A stretch of 64,000 bases of DNA from positions 1,195,206,691-1,195,270,690 of the forward strand of contig NC_090445.1 in assembly GCF_031143425.1 (NCBI RefSeq), in the 5' to 3' direction. This stretch comes from Pleurodeles waltl (lineage: Eukaryota; Chordata; Amphibia; Caudata; Salamandridae). The position numbers and the translations under genes were made by a program. Below, piece after piece: positions 12,071-22,786 of the stretch (position 1 is its first letter; every line of letters begins with the position of its first letter). A model generated the notes under the pieces. It made no database searches and was not told where the DNA came from. It saw nothing but the letters and a program-made list of their open reading frames with translations.

Positions 12071-12453
12071 GACCGTCGGTTTAAATCTGACCCAATTTGC
12101 CCGGAGGTTAACGCTGGGTTACGGAATCGGTATTACGGCATGTTAGTCTAACATCAGGTGAGCAATTAATTCAGTACTGTTCAAGCTTAAGGTGCAGAAT
12201 TGTTTTAGCTATAAATTATATTAGGCCTATGATACACTATATGAACCCTTTGTAGCGGGAAGAAACTTTCTACATTAAATGCTGGGCAAACTAAGATGTT
12301 AGCGCAAGTGAAGTATGGTGTATTATCAACTTTGTACATTAAGGATTTTCATCTATCGCTTCTTTTGTAGTTGGTAATCCTAGAAATCCTTTGACTCTGC
12401 AGTGACCACTTGAGAATCTATAGTTAGAAGGGATGGTAAACAACTAGATGGAT

Positions 12454-12479
12454 TTTATAAACGATATATCGTTTATAAA
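12454..12479. repeat. Perfect 26-bp palindrome
   Basis: Positions 12454-12479 equal their own reverse complement, and the half-motif GTTTATAAACGAT then follows again, overlapping it. It lies just before the GC-rich 5' region of the L2-like LINE. Function unknown; it may be a target hotspot or a cruciform. Confidence 0.85.
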
Positions 12480-12596
12480 CGATCTTGGGTAGGTCGCTTC
12501 CCCGCCGCTGCAGCTCCGCCTGCCCAGGCCCCTGCCACGCCTTGCTAGGGTGTTCAGGTATTTCAGGTTCTTCTCTTGACCTTTGACTGTTTCTTG

Positions 12597-12790
12597 CCAT
12601 TTCTCTTTTGCTCTTTGCTTTCCACTGTTTCCTGCCATTTCTCTTTTGCCCTTTGCTTTCCACTGTTTCCTGCCATTTCTCTTTTGCTCTTTGCTTTCCA
12701 CTGTTTCTTGCCATTTCTCTTTTGCTCTTTGTTTTCCACTGTTTCTTGCCATTTCTCTTTTGCTCTTTGCTTTCCACTGTTTCTTTTTCT
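12597..12790 (+). repeat. 38-bp tandem array in the LINE 5' region
   Basis: The block CCATTTCTCTTTTGC starts at 12597, 12635, 12673, 12711 and 12749, a constant step of 38 bases. Because 38 is not a multiple of 3, every frame reads through similar Phe/Cys/Ser-rich peptides, and the minus-strand reading gives Lys/Glu/Gln-rich ones. These apparent ORFs are artefacts. Tandem monomers at a LINE 5' end often act as promoters; that role here is inference. Confidence 0.85.
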
Positions 12791-12904
12791 TTTGCTGTGC
12801 ACTTTCCCGCTTTTTCCCGCTTTTCCTGCCACCGCCCCCTCTGCTCCCATTCGCTGTCCTCCCTCCCGCCTCCCAGCTGACCCCTCCTCCTCCCCTTTCC
12901 TCTT

Positions 12905-15900
12905 ATGGCGGCCCCGCCAAAGGCAAGCCCGTCTGCACCCATCCGCGCCTGGACCGCACCCAGCGCCAGAACCCCTGGTCCCCACCGCACTCAAAACACC
13001 CGACTAAGATACGACGCCACCTTCCTCAATGCCCTCAACCCCGGACGAACAGCCACCTGCTACCAAGCCAGCCCTAAATGTACTCATGGACCCTTCACCT
13101 GTCAAGCCTGCAAGTACACATTCCACTGAGCCGGCAGACCTTCCACCGGCCCTCGCACCAACAACCACCTCAAGTGCATCCTCCTCAACACACGCTCCGT
13201 CCACAAGCACGCCATCGAACTATGGGACCTCCTTCACACAACAGCACCAGACGTCGCCTTCATCACAGAAACCTGCATGAACGCCTCCTCAGCTCCTGAC
13301 ATCTCCATAGCCATCCCCGATGGCTACAAGATCGCCCGGAAGGACTGTATCAACCAAACCGGTGGAGAAATCGCCATCATCTACAGGAACTCCATCAACA
13401 TCACGACCACCACCGAAGACACCCCCCTCGCCGCCGAACATGTACACTTCCAGATCCACACCGACCCCAGAACCACCCTCAGAGAAACTCTTGTCTACAG
13501 GCCCCCGGGACCACGCGCCCAATTCAGCGAAACCATCACAGATTTCATCAGCCCGCATGCCCTAGCCTCACCAGACTACATCCTCCTCGGGGACCTGAAC
13601 TTCCACCTGGAGAAAAACAATGACAACAACACCGCCACCCTGCTCGCCAACCTCGCCAACCTCAGACTCAAGCAACTGGTGAACACCCCCACCCACACCG
13701 CTGGCCACACGCTCGACCCTATCTTCTCCGCCAGCAACCACATATCCTTCAGCCACTCCTCTGAACTACACTGGGCCGACTACAGATGTGTCCACTTCAC
13801 CTTCAAACGGGAGACCCACCACCATCGCACACAACAAATCCCCCGCAGACACTGGAGCAAAATCTCCACAGAGCAGCTCCTCTCAACACTGAACAAAAAC
13901 CCACCAGCCATCACCACTGACGCCAACAACGAAGCCCTCAGCTTCACACAGTGGATCACCAACTGTGCCGAAAACCTCGCTCCACTTAAAAGTCACCCAA
14001 GCGGGACCAGCATCAGGAAACCCCCGTGGTTCACGGACGCCCTCAAAGAATCCAAGAAATCCTGCCGTACCCTCGAAAAAACCTGGCGCAGAGAACGCAC
14101 CACAGAAAACATATCAGCCCTCAAGATCGCCACCCTTGAACACCACCAGCTGATCCGCTCCACCAAAAGGACATCATTCAAAGAGCGACTAGACAACAAC
14201 ACCCACAACAGCAAAGAACTCTTCAACATCGTCAAAGAGCTCTCTAACCCCAGCACCAGCTCCAAAGCCCTCACAAGAACTCTGCAACTCCCTCACTACG
14301 TTCTTCCACCGAAAGATCGCAGACCTACACGACAGCTTCGGACCCCAGACCCCGCCGCCCACCACCGAACCAACAGCCCCCACCACTACACTCAACGCCT
14401 GGACCCCCATCAGCTCTGAGGAGACCAAATCACCATGAACACCATCCACTCCGGCTCCCCCTCGGACCCGTGCCCCCATCACGTCTTCATCAAAGCCGAC
14501 TCCATCATCGCCCCCTATCTCCAGAGCATCATCAACAGCTCGTTCTCATCTGCCACCTTCCCCGAGAGCTGGAAACATGCGGAAGGCAACGCCCTCCTGA
14601 AAAAAAAACACGGCTGACCCCAATGACCTGAAGAACTTCCGCCCCATCTCTCTTCTCCCCTACCCGGCCTAGGTCATCGAGAAGACCGTCAACAAGCAGC
14701 TGACCAATTTTCTTGAAGCTAACAACTCGCTCGACCCTTCCCAATCAGGATTTCGGGACAACCACAGCACAGAAACCGCCCTCATCGCAGTCACCAACGA
14801 CATCAGAACTCTGATGGACAACGGAGAAACAACCGCCCTAGTCCTCCTGGACCCCTCGGCTGCCTTCGACACCATGTGCCATCGCACCCTTATAACCCGC
14901 CTTCGCTCCACTGGAATCCTAGGACAGGCCCTTGACTGGATCATCTTGTTCCTCTACGACAGAACCCAAAGAGCCTACCTCCCGCCCTTCAGCTCAGAAC
15001 CCACCGAGATCATCTGCGGCATACCCCAAGGTTCCTCGTTCAGCCCAACCCTCTTCAATATCTACATGAGCCCCCTCGCTGAAATCGCACGCAAACACAA
15101 CATCAACATCATCTCCTACGCTGATGACACCCAGCTGATACTCTCCCTCACCAAAGACCCAACCACCTCCAAAACCAACCTACAGGAAGGAATGAAAGAC
15201 GTTGCGGAATGGATGAAGCTCAGCCGCCTAAAGCTGAACTCAGACAAGACAGAGGTCCTCATCCTCAGACAATCCCCTTCCGCCTGGGACGACTCCTGGT
15301 GTCCCACGGCTCTGGGCACTGCACCAACCCCCTCAGACCACGCACGCAACCTCGGATTCATCCTGGACCCCCTCCTCACTATGACCAAGCAAGTCAACAC
15401 CGTCTCGTCATCATGCTTCAACAGCCTGTGCATGCTCAGAAAAATCTTCTGATGGATCCCCGCCGAAACCAGAAAGACAGTTACCCATGCCCTCGTCACA
15501 AGCCGTCTGGACTACGGAAACACCCTATACACAGGGACCACTGCAAAGCTACAGAAACGTCTTCAACGCATACAGAACGCCTCTGCATGCCTCATCCTCG
15601 ACAACCCGCGCCACAGCCACATATCCGCCCACCTGAAACACCTGCACTGGCTCCCTGTCAACAAAAGGATCACCTTCAGGCTCCTCACCCACGCACACAA
15701 AGCTCTCCACAACATGGGCCCCGAATACCTCAACAGCCGCCTCTCGTTCTACATGCCCACCCGTCAACTTCGCTCAGCCAGCCTCGCCCTCGCCACCATC
15801 CCATGTATCCGCAGAACCACCGCAGGAGGGAAATCCTTCACCTACCTGGCAGCCAAAGCATGGAACTCCCTCCCCGCAACACCTAAGAACTACCCTGGAC

Positions 15901-15951
15901 CATCTCGCCTTCAGGAAGTGCCTCAAGACATGGCTTTTCGAGCAGCAGTAA
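12905..15951 (+). pseudogene. L2-like LINE ORF2: AP endonuclease plus reverse transcriptase (broken)
   Basis: The ATG at 12905 is in good context (ATGGCGG), and the same frame runs on past one stop (13127-13129). The endonuclease region shows LNTRSVHKHAIELWDLL, FITETC, GGEIAIIYR and ILLGDLNFHLE (the GDxN box). The expected SDH box reads ADYR, so the catalytic Asp-His is lost. The reverse transcriptase region has LLDPSAAFDTMCHR, GIPQGSSFSPTLFNIYMSPL and ISYADDTQL (about 15110-15135), so its core Asp residues remain. The C-terminal part has LHWLPVNKRITFRLLT and AKAWNSLP. Damage: frameshifts near 14285, 14600 (in an A-run) and 15890, and stops at 14670 and 15450. It ends ...CLKTWLFEQQ at 15951. 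Once it would have nicked DNA and copied its own RNA at the target; now it is dead. Confidence 0.85.
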
Positions 15952-16035
15952 CCCACCCCCCCCTCCCCAGCGCCTTGAGACCCTCTCGGGTGAGTAGCGC
16001 GCTCTATAAATGCATTGATTGATTGTTTGATTGAA

Positions 16036-16761
16036 GTTAGTTAGACCTTTGTCAGATAAACTATATATGAGGCCACAAATATAGTTACTAGCACTGAAGC
16101 CATGTTGTATTATTACTTTTTAGAATACTCATGTTACTGCAGTCTCGGGTGCTCACTTGAGACTGTGAGACGCTAATGTGGTTGATGGAGATCTGAACTA
16201 ATGACAGAATACCTTAACATACTGTCCCAAAAGCTAATTGGAGATAGTTTCCACCATGATACTGTCAGGTGAAAGGATCTAGTAGTCCTCACATACTATG
16301 GGAAAAAATTGGAGACACGCACCTGGCTTGAATCTCTTTGGAATTCTATTATACTGTGAAGGTTTCTATTCTGACCCTTGCTTTTTTCTTGGATGTAGTG
16401 TTATTGGTGTTAATAGTACAGTGGTATCTATTTATCTATACATTCTAAAGAGGCTTATGTTTTATTGTTTAGATATCCTCTGCAGATGTGACCTTATCCT
16501 AAAAGAGTGACGTATATTACAGCTGGTTTATCCCCTTTTTCTTTCCCCACTTGAATTATCCTATTGGAATGGCTGTGATGAAGGTGGCCTCCCTATGAGA
16601 GGAATACAAATGCCTATGTGCTTCGATACTGCTAATGAAATTGTCTTGTTATATCAAGGGCCAATCAGGAGAATTGTTTATTTATAGTTGTTTTTTCTGT
16701 TTCCTTTATTTTGTTTATTCTTTATTCCTCATCTTTTGGTTTATATTTTTTCAATGTTTAT
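16036..16761. other. No recognisable gene
   Basis: AT-rich spacer between the L2-like LINE and the hAT-like element. Short plus-strand frames rich in Phe, Cys and Leu are present but have no family resemblance. I see no repeat with a second copy in the window. Confidence 0.4.
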
Positions 16762-17443
16762 TATTAGTTACCAGGGATGTGGAATTTCTATTGCCTGACT
16801 CCGGGACATCTTGTTTGGGGTCAAGGGCAACAAGTTTTTATGTTTACTTTGTCCTTGGGACAAGTAGGCCCAGCCCCCTGCAGCACAAACCCTTTGGCTG
16901 CCTGTTAATAGAAAGTGGAATCTCTGCAGTTGAGGTAATGTGTTTCCAAAAGTTAATGCTGTTGGAACTTGTATTAATGGTTAATTATTTGAAAGCCTTC
17001 ATTATTAGGGTGAGTGCTGTAAATAAATGTTTTAAGGTCATACTTCACTACTGACGGTTCCAGTACAAAAAAAAAAAAACGAGTACACACATGTTTGAAC
17101 AATTTAGGCTAAGAGGCTAAGTATAATGCTCCCAGAATGCTCTCTGATTATATGCAAATGAAGTGTGATTTAGTAAAATGTGTTTCCCAAAAATATTTCT
17201 AATGGAAAATCAGTGTAACCATTTTCAACACGATTATGGGAAGCATGAAAATAAGCAAACACTGACAAAGCCAACTGATCTGACATTTTTATAAGTCTTT
17301 TAGTTTCATCAATGCGTGTCTTGTTTTGACATGGCTTTTGTAACACTTTATTGTTGTGGGAGCTACCAGGCCCTCAACATTGTAACAAACACTGGCAGAA
17401 CCCCCCCAAAAAGTTTTTGCACTCTAAAAGCACACGTTGCCAC

Positions 17444-17578
17444 CAGCGGCATAACAAAGGCCCCGCAGCCGCCCTCCAGGGGGCCCCTTCAGCACAGCAC
17501 CTGCCCTGAGTGAGTCTGGAGAGGGGGCTCCTCCATGTTCTTTGCAAAGGGGCACCCTCCAGTTTCGTTATGTCACTG
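17444..17578. mobile_element. 135-bp hAT-type MITE
   Basis: Ends are CAGCGGCATAACAAAG and the complement of CAGTGACATAACGAAA. The 8-bp flanks GTTGCCAC (17436-17443) and ATTGCCAC (17579-17586) differ at one base. Terminal CAG and an 8-bp duplication identify a hAT MITE. It is nested in the larger hAT-like element and therefore inserted later. Confidence 0.8.
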
Positions 17579-17734
17579 ATTGCCACTGTAGTTCCTGACA
17601 CTGAACAAAACTACTTTGTGTGGCAATATGCTCCTTGTGGAAGAGCAGAATGCGATCACTCACAGTAAAGCCAGCCGAAAGAGAGAGAAATAGAAGTTTA
17701 ATAAAAACAAAATGTCTTTGTTAACACCAGACCT

Positions 17735-18445
17735 AATTAGGGACCAAGACCCACATGTAGGTAGCTCTTTGCATGTCGCAAACAGCGACTTTCGCTGTTT
17801 GCGACGTGCAAAAAGCACATTGCGATGCACAAACCCAGTTTTGCGATTCAGTAACCTGGTTACCGAATCACAAATGGGTTTGCGACTCGCAATTAGTAAG
17901 GGTGTTCCCTTCCTAATTGCAACTCGCAGTGCAATGTAGGATTGTTTTGTGACCGTGAACGCGGGCGCAAACCAATCGCAGTTTGCACCCATTTCAAATG
18001 GGTGCTAACACTTTCGCAAAAGGGAAGGGATCCGCATGGGACCCCTTCCCCATTGTGAATGTCACTGTAAACATTTTTTCAGAGCAGGCAGTGTGATCCT
18101 GCGGACCACTGCCTGCTCTGAAAAAATGAAACGAAAATGTGTCATTTTTCGTTTTTGTTATGCATCTCGTTTTCCTTTAAGGAAAACGGGCTGCATTACA
18201 AACAAACAAAAAAAACTGCTTTATTGAAAAGCAGTCACAGACATGGTGGTCTGCTGTCTCCAGCAGGCCACCATTCGCGAGGGGGGTGCAAATTGCGACC
18301 CACCTCATGATTATTCATGAGGTGGGCATTTGCGAAGCCCTTGCGAATCACAGATGGTGTCAAGGACACCATCCTACATTCGGATGTGCGACTCGCAATT
18401 TGCAAGTCACAAATCTGAACCTACCTACATGTGGCCCCAAATTCT
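17735..18445. mobile_element. 0.7-kb fold-back element
   Basis: Left-arm ACATGTAGGTAG (about 17753) mirrors the right arm ending CTACCTACATGT (about 18420-18431), and stretches of TTGCGAC/GTCGCAA lie on both arms. Internal hairpins are strong: one has 20-base arms at 18074-18093 and 18107-18126. Others pair GTCGCAAACAGCGA with TCGCTGTTTGCGAC. It has no coding capacity and resembles abundant newt fold-back MITEs I remember. Confidence 0.75.
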
Positions 18446-19435
18446 TAAAGAAAGTCAGAAAAGTGCACCCATGGTATATGTCGTACCCCTACAAAATATT
18501 TGTGAACTGTATTTTAGCATGGGTAAATACGATGTGTAGATTTGCTCATGTGAAAATCTATTGAGCATTTGCAAGTTCATTTTCCCTCCAGCCACTTTCT
18601 TCCCAACCCTGGAAGAAGTTCTAATTCTGCCATTGTCAGGAGTAAATGTCCAACCTTTCTTATTATGGGAAAATATTAGAGAGAAGCTGGTAAAAATCTT
18701 TAAAACATGCAGGTTAGTAGGTTTGCAGACTCAAAGGCATTCCAGCCCTGGAACTATTGCTTACTGCTTCCTCCAGCCCCAGAATGCAGATCTGCAGAAA
18801 GGTGGCAAAATAAGGAAATTGCTACAGTAGGGATTGAAACTCCAAGTATGCAAGCCCTACTATGGTAGTAGCCCTGGCATAATCAGAGAGGCTATTAATT
18901 GCTGCCATAATTTGTCGCCACACTACATGGCACCAAAGGGACAAGTAGATCTTTTTACAGGACAAGTAGATTTGAGAAGCAACCTGTCCCCCGGACAAGT
19001 AGATATTTTAATAAATTCCACACCCCTGTATTAGTTATTTGTATCAGTCTTAAATCTTTTATTGTATAGGTTTTATGTAATGATGGTTGAGTCTGGGTAT
19101 GATTGAGTGTGAATGAGGTACAGATTTGATTCAGATTTTTTTGGTTGTAATTATCTGTGGGGTAGATTTTTTTCTGTATTGTCCTTATCAATATTGTATA
19201 TCATTGTTTGATTGATTTATTATTAGAAAGGGCTATAAATAAAATATTATTATAATATATGACTGTTCCAATGTGTCAGTTGGTGCATGTTGCATGCCAT
19301 TAGAAACTGCACTATTGACAGAAGATAAGTGACATATATACATGTGTATGTACATGTGTATGTTTCCTTGTCATATATTGTATATTTATGAAGCAGGATT
19401 GGAGAGTAGCTATACTTACTTGTCTATTGTGTAGA

Positions 19436-20105
19436 CGTACCTGTAGAGTCAACATCAGAAGGTGCAGTACCACTGATCTTGGCTAGATGTCCCTGTGGAT
19501 CCAAAAGAACACAGTACAGTGTCACAGAATGCTGCCAGACGTGCTTCTAACATCAGAAGCTCAAAATGTCCCCCAAACTCGGAAATGGCTGGAGAAGTAC
19601 CAGGTCCTCAGTGAAATGGCTGAATTATTTAGCACATTTAACCTTTATCAGAAACAAACTGTGTTTGTGCATTCCTTCATACACTTGGCATTAGACTGTA
19701 ATGGTCCGAACAGCTCCTACAGAGCACCACATTAAAAATAGCATTTGAAAGAAACATGGTTATGTAACCATATAGTCAGCCCCTAGATGGCATAATCACA
19801 TGAAAAAAGAATGACAAAGAACACTGCAGTGAAACCATATAATCAGCCTCTTGAGGGCATAGTGTATTACACATTTGCAGGCCTAGCAGACCCTTTAAAT
19901 AATATTTAACTTTGGAGTCAGCAGCAAAAGGGTGCAGTGCTGAAGGTTATTACTAGATGTCCCTGTACAGTCAACAGCAGAAGGTGCAGTATCAGTGGTC
20001 ATGGCTAGATGTCCCTGTAGAGTCAACAGCAGAAGGTGCAGTACCACTGGTCATGGCTAGGTGCCCCTGTGGAGCCAAAAGCACTCAGAGTACAGCGTCA
20101 CAGAA
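19436..20105 (+). repeat. VNTR-like units of about 53-57 bp inside and beside repeat R2
   Basis: The unit GTAGAGTCAACAGCAGAAGGTGCAGTA...GGCTAGATGTCCCT occurs once at about 19442-19500 and then in tandem at about 19963-20090, with one partial unit before it. Each is followed eventually by the shared block ACAG.GTCACAGAAT.CTGCCAG. The array interrupts the second R2 copy. Confidence 0.7.
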
Positions 20106-20680
20106 TACTGCCAGGAACTCTTCTGATGACAGCACGTTTTACCTAATATCAAGTGTATCTTTTCACCGAGGTAGTTGTGCCTTGGGGCAGTTACCATCCT
20201 TTAGCCCCTGGAGAGCATAGTGCAATACACATTTGCAATCCTAGCAGATCTATCAAAATATTATTACAGACAAGGCCCTTATAACACAAACTCCTCTCTG
20301 CTATAAAAACATAAATTCCAGCCACAAGAGAGATTAAATAGGTATAGTGAATGGTGGAAGAGGTTATGATTTTGGGCCTCCCTCTAACCTAGTGTGAGCC
20401 AGAAGATGGCCTGGACAGAAAGAGCACATTGTTCTGAATGCTTTGGTGATAATCCCATTGTCCTAGGCCCACCACAGGCTGTTATGGGAAAAAATGTGTT
20501 GTAGAAGGAATAGCTGCAAAGCATCATGGATTGTGTTTCCCCAAGTGCAGTGAAAATGTAAAAGCAATGCCTATAAAGCATTATGGGGTGTGTTTTCCTG
20601 AGTGCAGTGAATATTGTAGTATCAACTCTTCCGCTGTGCAGGGAGAGCCACTGTTGAGGATTCAGTGTCCTTTGACCTGT
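19650..20680 (+). repeat. Dispersed repeat family R2, copy 2
   Basis: This is the same sequence as 3640-4260 but expanded by the VNTR and by a local repetition of the CATAGTG.AATACACATTTGCA block (about 19858 and 20216). The tail GCATTATGGGGTGTGTTTTC is also repeated in diverged form (about 20521 and 20578). A (CA)n run follows at 20721-20742. No coding capacity. Confidence 0.7.
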
Positions 20681-20759
20681 GTAGATTCCATGTTATATAA
20701 AGCCACAAAAACATGTACAAAACACACACACACACACACACAAGACACAACTACATGTA

Positions 20760-21740
20760 TTTATTGATTATGTAAAGTAACACACAAATAAGTGAAGGGC
20801 AAATGTGGAAAATGAACCATGAACACTTCACATAAGTGCTAATTGACAGAGGCAGGAAACCATTCACAAAATAGTCAGTCAAAACAGTCTAGGCGTACCT
20901 AAACTGTACTTGGCCGGTGCTAGTCAAGAACAGGAAGTGACATATCTGCTGCCAAACAAGAGCACCACTGCCTTAAATCTATTGTAAATGGCATGCACCG
21001 GCAAGCAGGATCAAAAGTCCTTTACTCATTCGAACAGGTCTTGCAGACAGCGCATGCAAGCTGTCTGTGCGCAACCTAAAAAAGAAAATCCAATAAGTCG
21101 TGCCAGGCTGAGATGCCACTCACTTGGAGGCACAGCTCATACAGCAGTGAATGCTTAAACATTAGATCAGTTGAGGGTTGGAGCGATGACAGAACATCAA
21201 TGCTGTGCGATTTACAGTGGAGATAAACTTGCATAATGGATGGGGGGGGCGAAGAGACAAACTGCGGGTATGCAGAAGCACATCAGGGGCTGTGAGACCT
21301 AACTGATCGATCGACGTGGTGAATGCAAACTAAAGACAGACGGGAGCTAAGGCATAATGAATCAATGCAGAGCAGATTCAACATGAATCAAAAAGGGATT
21401 TGTTAGTGCTGATGGCATTCAGAGGAAGCTTCCCGGGCTGTTGTGTTTATGGAAGGGGCGCAGCTATGGTGTTAAAATATGCACAAAGTCCAGGGGTGGC
21501 AGACAGAAACCTCAGTAATTTAGCTAAGCTTCTTTAATAAGTGTGCACTTCCTCCTGTACAGACCCCCTTTTTATCCATTCATATAACCACAACTCAATC
21601 TCTATATTCCACCCCCAAACTTGGCACAATCAACACTGGGCTGATCCCTAAAACCATTTATGATTTTATGATTCGGGAAGTGGTATCAGTAGTACGCTGT
21701 CACATAGTCCCACAATTACTGTTGCATTACTGTTCCTGCA
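20760..21740. other. No gene; traces of R1
   Basis: The only recognisable element is an R1-like tail near 21050-21090 (TGTGCGCAACCTAAAAAAGA). The rest is unclassified. Confidence 0.4.
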
Positions 21741-21751
21741 AATATCGACCA

Positions 21752-21960
21752 CTTCTCCTGCATATATCCACCACTTTTCCTGCATATATCCACCACTTTT
21801 CATGCACATATCCACCACTTTTCCTGCCCATATCCACCACTTCTCCTGCATATATCCACCACTTTTCCTGTTCATATCACACTTTTCCTGCTCATATATG
21901 CTCATATACACCACTTTGCCTGCACATATCCATGACTTTGCCTGCACAGGAAAAAGAAGT
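21752..21960 (+). repeat. 22-bp minisatellite
   Basis: CCACCACTTTTCCTGCATAT-type units start at 21768, 21790, 21812 and 21834 with an exact 22-base step and continue, degraded, for about nine units. The minus-strand translation is a repetitive Lys/Trp/Met-rich peptide without meaning. Direct repeats abut with no spacer sequences, so this is not a CRISPR array. Confidence 0.85.
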
Positions 21961-22011
21961 TAGCTTGCAGTCAAACCTATCGGCAAACATGCAATTATCC
22001 ATGTAACAGTC

Positions 22012-22182
22012 GGTGTCTAGGGCGTTAACAAAACTGCCCCAAAGAGGGACAAAGATAAAGCATTTAGCAATGATTAAGGATTTTTGAAAGGCAAGCCCAC
22101 GAACGAGTGAAAGTGGTGGGCGTGGTTAAAAGCCCATAGATAGATTACAACAGGTCGGAGCGCTTGCATACTCAACCTAAAA
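22012..22182 (+). repeat. R1 tail copy
   Basis: It matches 4534-4720: GGCGTTAACAAAACTGC..., TAAAGCATTTA, AAAGGCAAGCCCACGAACGA, GGTTAAAAGCCCA, ACAACAGGTCGGAGCGCTTG, CAACCTAAAA. No head block lies close upstream. Confidence 0.65.
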
Positions 22183-22189
22183 ACAGGCC

Positions 22190-22780
22190 TTACCAAGGAC
22201 CATGGAAAGAAATATTGAGAATGTGACCTTAAAAATGAGTCACTAACTTCTCTACTGAGAGAGCAGCATTGAAGTAAGTCTTTCTGTACTTGAAGTGGAC
22301 CTCACATCCATGACTATCACTATGCTTTTTTAGGTCACAGGAATTTTGTAAGTATTACTTTACTGCCTTCACACGAAGAAACCAACATCCAAGCCAAAGG
22401 TTCCATGCATCAGTTTATCTCCAACGTACTCTGTTTCAGTACGCCCACCCCTAAATATGGACCAGGTGATGAAACAGGTGTAAAAGCTCTTATCAACAGG
22501 CTTCAAAAACTGTGTGCCAAAATGTGCCTGCATTTGAGGGAGCATGACCACTTAATGGCTTCCAGTGAATTCAAGGATTAAGTTGAAAGTTATCTACCGC
22601 ACACAAACTTGTGCATGGTACAAAAAGTAATTCTATCTGCAGAAACTGATTAATAATTATATAAATAACATGTACATCCGATCCATTGCCGTAGGTATAG
22701 CACATTCAGATAACTCTGCTTTAGTGTTTGAGTTTCTGCAAAACAATGTCAGATGATGACTAGGGGAAAGTGGAAGAGGG
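22190..22780. other. No recognisable gene
   Basis: Unclassified sequence upstream of the truncated L2-like copy. The longest minus-strand frame (22369-22551) lacks any recognisable domain. Confidence 0.35.
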
Positions 22781-22786
22781 AGGAAT

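Larger units (their letters stand above)
12540..16035 (+). mobile_element. L2-like (CR1/L2 group) LINE, nearly full length, inactive
   Basis: It has a GC-rich 5' region with a 38-bp tandem array, one long broken ORF coding for an endonuclease and a reverse transcriptase, and a short 3' tail GCGCTCTATAAATGCATTGA followed by ATTG repeats (16000-16035). This tail is typical of L2-type elements that end in a short microsatellite. The 5' boundary is approximate. A target duplication was not found. It is the most complete LINE in the window in the plus orientation. Confidence 0.8.
16772..19028. mobile_element. hAT-like DNA element with 9-bp target duplication
   Basis: The left end reads CAGGGATGTGGAATTT at 16772, and the right end is the complement of CAGGGGTGTGGAATTT, finishing at 19028. 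The flanks repeat TATTAGTTA at 16762-16770 and 19029-19037, with one extra C on the left. A CAGGG terminus with an 8-9 bp duplication fits hAT. I see no transposase gene, so it is non-autonomous or internally deleted. Subterminal GGACAAGTAGAT is repeated three times (about 18938, 18960, 18993) and may be transposase-binding repeats. It contains a nested hAT MITE and a fold-back element. Confidence 0.75.

Noticed and set aside
12424..13077. Several overlapping long frames on both strands (Lys/Glu/Gln-rich on minus, Phe/Cys/Ser-rich on plus)
   Set aside because: They are translations of the 38-bp tandem array in the LINE 5' region. A period that is not a multiple of 3 makes all frames look alike.
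21752..21960. Regular 22-bp repeats that might be taken for a CRISPR array
   Set aside because: Units abut directly with no unique spacers, and the genome is clearly a large eukaryote.
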